A stretch of 33,121 nucleotides of DNA from Pseudolabrys sp. GTDB lineage: Bacteria > Pseudomonadota > Alphaproteobacteria > Rhizobiales > Xanthobacteraceae. Below are positions 15,769 through 24,000 of this stretch, piece after piece. The notes below the pieces were generated by a model that had not been told where the DNA came from, did no database searches, and was given only the letters and a program-made list of their open reading frames with translations. Where the stretch lies: NCBI GenBank assembly GCA_019635575.1, contig JAHBZF010000027.1, forward strand, positions 1-33,121. Reading direction: 5' to 3'. Made by a program: the position numbers and the translations under genes. Positions within the stretch are counted from its first letter, which is position 1; the number at the start of each line of letters is the position of its first letter.

Positions 15769-15839
15769 CACCGCCATTTATCACGGACGAGAAATGTGGA
15801 ATAAACAATGTGGGGGCGTCATGATGAAAGAGAAATGTC

Positions 15840-16625
15840 ATGACGACGCGATCCTTGCTGCTTGCCGGCGCCCTTGCGTTCGTTTGGGGGTCGAGCGCCC
15901 AGGCGGCTGACTTACCGGCGCGCATGTACACAAAGGCGCCGCCTGTTGCTGCAGTCTACAATTGGGCAGGTTTCTACGCCGGATTGCATCTCGGCGTGGC
16001 GAACGGCAACGTCACGGCAACGGATATCACGCCGCCCAACGGCGGCTTTTTCACCGACTTGGTGCCGGCCGGCACCGAAGGTTTTGATTTCCGCAACGCA
16101 AGCCTCGCCGGCGGCGTTCACGTCGGCGCGCAATATCAATGGCAACAAGTCGTTCTTGGCGCGGAAGCCGGTTGGACCGGAACCGAGATCAAGCAAACGA
16201 TCACCAGCCCCTATTTTCCCGCGAGTGATACCGAGACGGGCAAGATCGAAAATCTCGTCACAGTGGTTGGCCGCATCGGCTATGCTTTCGATCGCGTGCT
16301 GGTTTACGCCAAAGGCGGTTATGCCGGCGGTGAGGTTGGCTTCAAAGCGCGAGACAATGCCGCTTTGGTCACGTACCAGCAGAAGCTCTGGCAAAATGGC
16401 TATGCGATTGGCGGCGGCTTTGACTACGCCATCACCAATTCACTGATCCTCGGAATCGATTATACCCATATCGGTCTGGGCTCGGCACAAACCACCGGCA
16501 ACAACGTGTTCGACAGCGGCGCGCTTGGCGTCAATCCCGAGACATACCGCACCAAGGCGCGTGTCGACATGGTCATGGCGAAACTGAGCTACAAGTTCGG
16601 CGGGTCGCTCTCGTCGATCCATTGA
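15840..16625 (+). CDS. Outer-membrane beta-barrel protein, Omp25/RopB-like, with a C-terminal extension
   Basis: A 261-residue secreted protein. The signal peptide ends GSSAQA-ADLPARM, a form very common in Rhizobiales OM proteins. The linker contains PPVAAVYNWAGFYAGLHLG, which opens the barrel. Later strands include VGAQYQWQQVVLGAEAGW, TVVGRIGYAFDRVLVYAKGGYAGG and GGGFDYAITNSLILGIDYTHI. The usual ending SYKF is present at residues 250-253, but eight more residues (GGSLSSIH) follow, so the protein does not end in the aromatic residue that BAM normally reads. ATG 15840 is the only suitable start before the signal peptide. Its ribosome site is weak. The 15747 inverted repeat lies in its leader region. 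Confidence 0.88.
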   Translation: MTTRSLLLAGALAFVWGSSAQAADLPARMYTKAPPVAAVYNWAGFYAGLHLGVANGNVTATDITPPNGGFFTDLVPAGTEGFDFRNASLAGGVHVGAQYQWQQVVLGAEAGWTGTEIKQTITSPYFPASDTETGKIENLVTVVGRIGYAFDRVLVYAKGGYAGGEVGFKARDNAALVTYQQKLWQNGYAIGGGFDYAITNSLILGIDYTHIGLGSAQTTGNNVFDSGALGVNPETYRTKARVDMVMAKLSYKFGGSLSSIH

Positions 16626-16633
16626 GTCAAGCT

Positions 16634-16668
16634 CGCCGGTCTTAAGCCGAACTGTCTCAAGTCCGGCG
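16634..16668. terminator. Imperfect hairpin between convergent genes
   Basis: A 13-base arm starting CGCCGG (16634) pairs with a 13-base arm ending CCGGCG (16668), with two mismatches and a 9-base loop. It lies between the stop codons of the OM protein gene (16625) and the ggt gene (16674). There is no clear U-run, so its use as a bidirectional terminator is inferred from position. Confidence 0.4.
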
Positions 16669-16673
16669 ATGCT

Positions 16674-18410
16674 TCAATAACCCGCCGCGCGCGCACCGCG
16701 CGTGCGTGTGTCGGCGGCGCCGATCCAGCCACCCTGTCCATCGGACGCGATGGCATTGATCGCCGTCGCGGGCCGCCGCACCACGACCTGATGGCCGCGC
16801 TGTCTTAAACCATCGATGATCTCCGGCGGCACCGCCGGCTCGGCCAGCGTCTCGTCCGGCATCCATTGATGATGCAGCCGCGGCATCGTCACCGACGCCG
16901 CGACGTCCTTGCCGAAGTCGAGCATGGCGACGATTTGTTGCAGCACCGCGGTGATGATGCGGCTGCCGCCCGGCGAGCCGGTGACGAGCGCGACCTTGCC
17001 GTCTTTCAGCAGGATCGTCGGCGTCATCGACGACAGCGGCCGCTTGCCGGGGCCGGGGAGATTCGGTTCATAGCCGACCAGACCGAACGCATTGGTGGCG
17101 CCGGGCCGGGCGGTGAAATCGTCAAGCTCGTTGTTCAGCAGCACGCCGGTGCCGTCAGCCACGAGGCCGACGCCGTAGCTGAAGTTGAGCGTATAGGTGT
17201 TCGACACCGCGTTGCCGTCGCTATCGACCACGGAGAAATGCGTGGTGTTGTCGCCTTCGCGCGGCACCGGAAACGCGCCGGGCGTCGCAGGGGTCGCGCG
17301 CTGAGGGTCGATGGTGGCGCGTAACGTCGCCGCATAGCGTTTCGACGTGAGGCCCTTGACCGGCACGCTGACACTGTCCGGATCGCCGAGATAGGCGGCG
17401 CGGTCGGCGTAAGCGCGTTTCATCGCCTCGACCATCAGATGGCGCGATGCGGCATCGTCCTTCAGCGTGAAGCCTTCGAGAATGTTGAGCATCTCGATCA
17501 GATGCACTCCGCCGGAGGAGGGCGGCGGCATCGAGAGAATGTCATAGCCCCGATAGGTGCCGCGCACCGGTTCGCGCAGGATCGCGCGATAGGATTTCAG
17601 ATCGTCGACGGTGATCAGCCCACCCGCCTTCCGCACGCCGGCGGCGAGTTTTTCCGCGACCGCGCCGTCGTAGAAGCCGTGCGCGCCGTCACGCGCGATG
17701 GCGGACAGCGTATCGGCGAGGTCGTGCTGCACCAGGGTCTGTCCGGCGCGCAGCCCGCTGCCGTCCGGATTGAGGAAGATTGCCGCGCTCGATGGCCAGC
17801 GCGCCAGCCGCGCGGCGAGGCGCGGCAGGGAGTCCGCGAGATCGCCGTCGACGGGAAGGCCATCACGCGCCAGCGCGATCGCCGGTGCGACGAGTTGTGC
17901 CAGCGTGAAGCGCCCCGAGCCGAATTTTTCATGGGCCATGACCAGACCGGCGACGGTACCGGGGACGCCGATGGCAAGCGCGCTGTCGCGCGACTTCTGC
18001 GGGTCGGGATTGCCGTTGACGTCGAGAAACATGGTCGGCGTCGCCGCGCCCGGCGCCGTCTCGCGATAGTCGATTGTCGCCGGTGCTTGATCCTTGCGGT
18101 GGATCACCATGAAGCCGCCGCCGCCGATATTGCCGGCGCGCGGATAGGTCACGGCGAGCGCGAAGCCGGTCGCGACCGCGGCATCCACCGCATTGCCGCC
18201 CTGTTTGAGAATCTCCACGCCGACCTGCGCGGCGCGGCCTTCCTGCGCCACGACCATGCCATGCGCGGCGTGCACCGGCACGACCGGAGGCACCGTCTGC
18301 AAGCTCGAGTCGAGCGACGGCGTGCCGAGATTATTTTGCGCGAGTGCCGGCGCGGTCAGCGCCAGCAGGGCTGAGAGCGCGACACCGAAACCTGAGCGCA
18401 GCAATCGCAC
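16674..18410 (-). CDS. ggt: Gamma-glutamyltransferase
   Basis: A periplasmic enzyme of 578 residues that removes or transfers the gamma-glutamyl group of glutathione and related peptides. A signal peptide (residues 1-24, ending PALA) is followed by the family body: the GGNAVDAAVA segment, NIGGGGFMV, YRETAP with the glutamate-binding Arg116, PSSGGVHL, and the autoprocessing site DNTTHFSVVD. Cleavage before Thr389 would make the small subunit with Thr389 as nucleophile. Later NNELDDF, SSMTPT and GSPGGSRI motifs complete the active site. It begins 6 bases after the malic enzyme stop codon and is the last gene of that operon. Release of glutamate fits the divergent glutamate dehydrogenase gene. 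Confidence 0.96.
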   Translation of the reverse strand: MRLLRSGFGVALSALLALTAPALAQNNLGTPSLDSSLQTVPPVVPVHAAHGMVVAQEGRAAQVGVEILKQGGNAVDAAVATGFALAVTYPRAGNIGGGGFMVIHRKDQAPATIDYRETAPGAATPTMFLDVNGNPDPQKSRDSALAIGVPGTVAGLVMAHEKFGSGRFTLAQLVAPAIALARDGLPVDGDLADSLPRLAARLARWPSSAAIFLNPDGSGLRAGQTLVQHDLADTLSAIARDGAHGFYDGAVAEKLAAGVRKAGGLITVDDLKSYRAILREPVRGTYRGYDILSMPPPSSGGVHLIEMLNILEGFTLKDDAASRHLMVEAMKRAYADRAAYLGDPDSVSVPVKGLTSKRYAATLRATIDPQRATPATPGAFPVPREGDNTTHFSVVDSDGNAVSNTYTLNFSYGVGLVADGTGVLLNNELDDFTARPGATNAFGLVGYEPNLPGPGKRPLSSMTPTILLKDGKVALVTGSPGGSRIITAVLQQIVAMLDFGKDVAASVTMPRLHHQWMPDETLAEPAVPPEIIDGLRQRGHQVVVRRPATAINAIASDGQGGWIGAADTRTRGARAAGY

Positions 18411-18416
18411 CGGGTT

Positions 18417-20132
18417 TCAGCGCGGCCGGCGCGGTTTGCGGATGTATTCGCGATAGAGCGGCACCCACATGAAGGCGCGGATGCGCGCCTCCAGTTCCTC
18501 CGCGCTGCAAGCCGGCGCGACGCCGTCGGCCTGCGCCTGCTTGCCGACCGCGAGCGCAACCTTGGCCGACACCTCGCGCAGATCCTTCACCGGCGGCAGC
18601 AGCCGCGCGGTGCGGTCGGTGCGTGCCGGCGACAGCGCCGCCAGCGCCTTCGCCGAGGCCATGAACATGGTGTCGGTGATGCGGGTCGCGGCGGCGGCGA
18701 GCACGCCGAGGCCGACACCGGGGAAGATGTAGGAGTTGTTGGTCTGGTCGATCGGAATGGTGCGGCCCTGATAGGTCGCGGCCGGATAGGGACTGCCGGT
18801 GCCGACCAGCGCGCGGCCCTCGGTCCATTCGATCAGCTTCTGCGGGATCGCCTCGCTGCGTGATGTCGGGTTCGACAGCGGGAAGATCACCGGCCGCGCG
18901 ACGTTCTTCGCCATGGCGCGCGCGATCTCCTCGGTGAACGCACCGGGCTGACCGGAGACACCGATCAGCACGGTGGGTTTCGCATTCTCGATCACGTCGA
19001 TCAGGTTGATGCGGTTGGCGTCGCGCAGTGTCCAGCCGGCGACATCCTCGCGGGCGCGCAGCAGGAACCGCTGGCCGTCGTGGATATTGTTCATGCCTTC
19101 GATCAGCAGGCCGTCGCGGTCCACCGCATAGAAGCGGCGGCGCGCCTCCGCCTCGGACAGGCCGTCGTCGATCATCGCCTGCATGATCAGCGAACAGATG
19201 CCGGTGCCGGCGGAGCCGGCGCCGAACAGCGCGATGCGTTGCTCGGTCAGCGGCACGCCGGTGACGTTGACCGCGGCGAGCAGCGTGCCGGCGGCGATCG
19301 CCGCCGTGCCCTGGATATCGTCGTTGAAGGTGCACAGCCGGTCGCGATAGCGATCGATCAGCCGGCCGGAATTGGCGCCGGCGAAATCTTCCCACTGCAG
19401 CAGCACGTTCGGCCAGCGTTTCATCACCGCCTGAACGAACTCCTCGATGAAATCGTCGTACTCCTGGCCGCGCACGCGGTTGTGACGCCAGCCGATATAC
19501 AGCGGATCGAGCAGCCGTTCCTGGTTGTCGGTGCCGACGTCGAGCAGGATCGGCAGCGTCTGCGTCGGATGAATGCCGGCGCAGGCGGTGTAGAGCGACA
19601 ATTTGCCGATCGGAATGCCCATGCCGCCGGCGCCCTGATCGCCGAGGCCGAGAATGCGCTCGCCGTCACTGACGACGATCACGCGCACGTCGTTGAGGTT
19701 CGGCCGGTTGAGGATCTCGGTCATCCGGTGCCGGTTCGGATAGCTGATGAACAGGCCGCGCGGTTTGCGCCAGATTTCGCTGAAGCGCTGGCAGCCTTCG
19801 CCCACCGTCGGCGTGTAGACGATCGGCAAAAGCTCTTCCATGTGCGAGGTGAGCAGCGCGTAGAACACCGTCTCGTTGGTGTCCTGCAGATCGCGGATGA
19901 AGGCGTAACGCTCGAAATTGGTGGCGAAATTGCGCAGCACCTTGAGTCGCCGCGACACTTGCCCTTCCAGCGAGCCGACATTGGGCGGCAGCAGACCGTG
20001 CAGGCGGAACGTGTCGCGCTCCGCTTCGGTGAACGCCGTGCCCTTGTTGAACAGGTGATGGCGGATGAGGTTGCCGCCCGAAAGATCGATCTCGATCGGG
20101 CCGGAAAAGTCGGGAACGGGAGGAAGTGTCAT
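18417..20132 (-). CDS. NAD-dependent malic enzyme
   Basis: A 571-residue cytoplasmic enzyme that decarboxylates L-malate to pyruvate with reduction of NAD. It is the long eukaryote-like (MaeA/SfcA) form rather than the phosphotransacetylase fusion form common in rhizobia. Motifs: YTPTVGEGCQ with catalytic Tyr106, GIPIGKLSLY with catalytic Lys177, metal ligands in QWEDFAG (Glu248, Asp249) and NDDIQGT (Asp271/272), and the Rossmann motif FGAGSAGTGI (303-312). The coenzyme preference is inferred from the family, not proven by the sequence. It starts 18 bases after the AhpD-like gene and ends 6 bases before ggt, so the three are one probable operon. Confidence 0.95.
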   Translation of the reverse strand: MTLPPVPDFSGPIEIDLSGGNLIRHHLFNKGTAFTEAERDTFRLHGLLPPNVGSLEGQVSRRLKVLRNFATNFERYAFIRDLQDTNETVFYALLTSHMEELLPIVYTPTVGEGCQRFSEIWRKPRGLFISYPNRHRMTEILNRPNLNDVRVIVVSDGERILGLGDQGAGGMGIPIGKLSLYTACAGIHPTQTLPILLDVGTDNQERLLDPLYIGWRHNRVRGQEYDDFIEEFVQAVMKRWPNVLLQWEDFAGANSGRLIDRYRDRLCTFNDDIQGTAAIAAGTLLAAVNVTGVPLTEQRIALFGAGSAGTGICSLIMQAMIDDGLSEAEARRRFYAVDRDGLLIEGMNNIHDGQRFLLRAREDVAGWTLRDANRINLIDVIENAKPTVLIGVSGQPGAFTEEIARAMAKNVARPVIFPLSNPTSRSEAIPQKLIEWTEGRALVGTGSPYPAATYQGRTIPIDQTNNSYIFPGVGLGVLAAAATRITDTMFMASAKALAALSPARTDRTARLLPPVKDLREVSAKVALAVGKQAQADGVAPACSAEELEARIRAFMWVPLYREYIRKPRRPR

Positions 20133-20150
20133 TGGAAAAGGATCGAAGCC

Positions 20151-20840
20151 TTAGCGTGCTTGCTGATGATAAACGGTGTTCGGCCGCATGTCGGTCGCGC
20201 TGGCAACGCGATTCGACATATTGAAGAAGCCGACCACGGCAGAGATATCCCAGATATCGCGATCGTTGAACCCCGCGCGGCGCAATCGCTCGCGGTCGGG
20301 TTCTTCGATCGCCCAGGGCTGCATGGTCAGCCGGACGGCGAAATCGAGCATGGCGCGCTGTCGCTTGTCGAGCCGCGCCGCGCGGTAATTCATCACCATC
20401 TGCTCGCCGAGGATCGGGTTACCAGCATATTGCCGCACGGCTGCTCCGTGTGCGGTCAGACAGTAATAGCAGCGGTTTTGCGAGGAGACCGCCACGGCGA
20501 TCATTTCCCGTTCGAGTTTGCTCAGGCCGGAGGGGCCGAGCATCAGATCGTTGTACATGGCAACGAAGGCTTCGAGCTTGGCGTTGTCGAACGCATAAGC
20601 CAGCAGCACATTCGGTATAAAACCCAGTTTTTCCTCGCATTTGCGGAAATAAGCGAGCATCGCCGGCGACAGCGTGCCGCGCGGCAAATCGAGCGCGATC
20701 GCCGGTGCGTCGTCGATCTGGAGTTTCGCCACAGCGCCGGTCTTGGCTTTTGACTTCGCTTGCGCGGGGGGCGGAGTTGTTTTGCTGGGCAAACGTTTGC
20801 CGGGCGCGCGCTGCGCGGCTGCCGTCTTTGCGGTTGCCAT
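20151..20840 (-). CDS. Peroxidase-related AhpD/carboxymuconolactone decarboxylase-like protein
   Basis: A protein of 229 residues with an AhpD-like core. The redox motif is CYYCLTAHG (two Cys spaced CxxC with a following His), the site that reduces hydroperoxides in AhpD relatives. The surrounding KLEREMIAVAVSSQNRCYYC and DKRQRAMLDFAVRLT segments match the group usually called 'uncharacterised peroxidase-related enzyme'. About 40 N-terminal residues are Lys, Ala and Pro-rich and look disordered, which is unusual for the family. ATG 20840 has GGGAG about 8 bases upstream and is preferred over an upstream ATG at 20885 that would sit on the GTGTACAC palindrome. It is the first gene of the operon with malic enzyme and ggt. 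Confidence 0.88.
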   Translation of the reverse strand: MATAKTAAAQRAPGKRLPSKTTPPPAQAKSKAKTGAVAKLQIDDAPAIALDLPRGTLSPAMLAYFRKCEEKLGFIPNVLLAYAFDNAKLEAFVAMYNDLMLGPSGLSKLEREMIAVAVSSQNRCYYCLTAHGAAVRQYAGNPILGEQMVMNYRAARLDKRQRAMLDFAVRLTMQPWAIEEPDRERLRRAGFNDRDIWDISAVVGFFNMSNRVASATDMRPNTVYHQQAR

Positions 20841-20935
20841 GGGCTGTCTCCCGTTTATCCCCTGATGTTTGCGGGCAGTGTACACATTTTGTGATCGTGG
20901 CGATATTCCGATCTCGGCGATCCCTGAGCAAGATC

Positions 20936-20951
20936 AGCCGGTTAACCGGCT
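20936..20951. promoter_or_regulatory. Perfect 16-bp palindrome in the divergent GDH / AhpD-like promoter region
   Basis: AGCCGGTTAACCGGCT is a perfect palindrome located about 145 bases upstream of the glutamate dehydrogenase start and about 95 bases upstream of the AhpD-like start. A second small palindrome, GTGTACAC, lies at 20878-20885. A dimeric regulator acting on both operons would fit, but no such regulator gene is nearby. Confidence 0.5.
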
Positions 20952-21095
20952 ACTGCTGAGTCGTTCGCAGTGGTGTCACAGTGTGGTCGAAACTGCGGTG
21001 TTCTCTCGACGTTGCCGGTGGGAATCATCGAGACTCCGCCGGCATTGAGTCCCACCTCGTGCGCCGCCAGGCGCAAGGACATGCCAAGGGCTATC

Positions 21096-24000
21096 ATGAC
21101 TGACAATCTTGCGGGTGCCGACGAGAGTCGGGCCGCTCGCTCTCTCATCGCTCAAGCCGCACCGCAGGCACGCGACGTGCCGGTCGATTTCACCGCCTCA
21201 TTGTTCGGCCGTGCGGCGCCGGAAGATTTGCTGCGCTATCAACCGCAGGAGCTCGCGCAATTCGCGCAGCAGGCGTGGTCTTTCCTCTCGCAACGCGCTC
21301 CGGGCCACGCGGCGGTCCGGTTCGACGAGCAGGCGCTCTCGGCCTCGGCGGCGGGCGAGCGCCGGGCGGTCGGCATCATCGAGATCGTCAACGACGACAT
21401 GCCGTTCCTGGTCGACTCGGTGATGGCCGAGCTGGCGACGCAAGGTCTGTCGGTGCGCCTCGTCGCGCATCCGGTGTTCTCCGTCGATCGCGATGGCAGC
21501 GGCAAGCTCGCCGCGTTTCGCGGTGCCGGCGCCGTCAACGGCGCGGCACGCGAGAGCTTCATTTATATCCACGTCGATCCGGTGGCCGATGCGCCGCGGC
21601 GTGCGGCCATTGCCGCGGCGCTTGAAGTCGTGCTCGGCGAGGTACGCGTCGCGGTTGTCGACTGGCGCGCGATGCAGGCGCGCGTCGGGGAGGCGGTGAC
21701 GCAACTCAAGGACAAGCCGCCGCCGCTGCCGGTCGCGGAAATCTCCGAGGCGATTCAGTTCGTCGAATGGCTGCTGGCCGACAACTTCACGTTTCTCGGC
21801 GCGCGTGACTATGCGCTCGCCGGCAATGGCGACAGGCTGGAGCGCATTCCCGGCACCGGGCTTGGCATTCTGCGCGACGAGAGCATGGATGTGCTGCGCC
21901 GTGGCGACCAGAAGCTGGAAATCACGCCGGAGATCATGGCGTTCCTCAAGGAGCCGAAGCTTCTGATCGTCACCAAGGCGAATGCGCGCTCGCGCGTGCA
22001 CCGCCGCGTGCATCTCGATTACATCGGCTTCAAACGTTTCAATGCGCAAGGTCAGCTCGCCGGCGAATTGCGCATCGTCGGCCTGTTCACCTCGACGGCT
22101 TATACGCGCTCGCCGCGGTCGATCCCGTATCTGCGCCACAAGATCGCGGCGATCGAGGCGCGCGCCGGCCTGCTGCCGGACAGCCATTCCGGCAAGGCGC
22201 TGGCGAATATTCTCGACACCTATCCGCGCGACGAATTGTTCCAGATCGACGAGGACACGCTGTTCGCGTTCGCGGCGACGATGCTGCAACTCGACGAGCG
22301 GCCGCGCGTGCGGGTGCTGGCGCGGCGCGACCGGTTCGACCGGTTCGTGTCGGTGCTGGTGTTCATCCCGCGCGAGCGGGCCGACAATCGGTTGCGGACG
22401 GCGATCGGCAGCTACCTCGCCTCGGTATTCGACGGGCATCTCTCCGCGTTCTACCCGCACTACACCGAAGGGCCGCTGGTGCGTGCTCACTTCATCATCG
22501 GCCGTCGCGGCGGCGCGACGCCGGACGTGCCGCGCGCGACCCTGGAAAAGGCGATCCGCTCGATCGTGCGAAGCTGGAGCGACGGCCTTGGCGAATCACT
22601 CGCCAGCCAGCATCCGACCGACGCGGCGCGCACCTTGTACGAGCGCTACCGCGAGGCGTTTCCCGCCGGCTATCGCGACGACTATCAGCCGGCCGATGGC
22701 CTCGCCGCGATCCGCGTGCTGGAAGGATTGTCGGCGCAGCGCCCGCTCGGTGTCGATTTCCATCATCGCGATGGCGAAGGGCACAGCAGCGTCGGGCTGC
22801 GCATATGGAGCCGCGGCCGGCCGCTGCCGCTGTCGGAGCGGGTGCCGGTGCTGGAGAATATGGGCTTCCGCGTCGTCGACGAGCGCACCTATCAGCTCAC
22901 GCCGCAGGACGCGGAGCCGGCCTGGTTCCACGACATGCTCCTGCAATGCGCCGATGGCAGCGAAGTCGATCTCGACGATGAGGCCGCGCGGCTGAAGCAG
23001 CGGCTGGAGGCGACATTCCTCGTCGTCATGGGCGGTCACGGCGACAACGACGGTTACAACGCGCTGGTGCTCACCGGCGGATTGATGTGGCGCGACGTGG
23101 CGCTGATCCGCGCTATCTCGCGCTTCCTGCAGCAGGCGCAGGTGCCGTTCTCGCAGGACTATATGTGGACGACGCTGCGCAAGCATCACGGTGTCGCCGC
23201 CGATATCGTCGCGCTGTTTCACGCGCGGTTCGATCCGCGCACGCAGAATCGCGACAGGCAGGAAGACGAGATCATCAAGCGGATCGAGACGGCGCTCGAC
23301 AAGGTGCAAAGTCTCGACGAGGACCGCATCCTGCGCCGCTTCCTCAACGCGGTGCGTGCGGCGATCCGCACCAATTTCTATCAGCCGGCGGAGGATGGCG
23401 GGCCGAAGCCGCTGATCGCCATCAAGTTCGAAAGCCGCAAGCTCGATGGGTTGCCGAAGCCGCGGCCGCTCTACGAGATTTTCGTCACGTCGAGCCGGGT
23501 CGAGGGCGATCACCTGCGGTTCGGCAAGGTGGCGCGCGGCGGCATCCGCTGGTCGGACCGGCCGCAGGATTTCCGCACCGAGGTGCTGGGTCTCGTCAAG
23601 GCGCAGCAGGTGAAGAACGCGGTGATCGTGCCGGTCGGCTCCAAGGGCGGCTTCGTGCCGCGCCTGCTGCCGGCGATTGCCGCCAAGGGCAAGCGCGAGG
23701 ACGTGCAGGCGGAGGGGACAGCAGCGTACAAGCTGTTCATCGACGCGCTGCTCGACATCACCGACAATATCGCCACCGACGGCACCATCGTGCCGCCGGA
23801 CAATGTGGTGCGGCATGACGGCGACGATCCCTATCTGGTGGTCGCCGCCGACAAGGGCACCGCGACGTTCTCCGACACGGCGAACGCGATCTCGCGCGAG
23901 CATCACTTCTGGCTCGACGATGCGTTCGCCTCCGGCGGATCGGCCGGCTACGACCACAAGGTGATGGGTATTACCGCGCGCGGCGCGTGGGAATCGGTGA

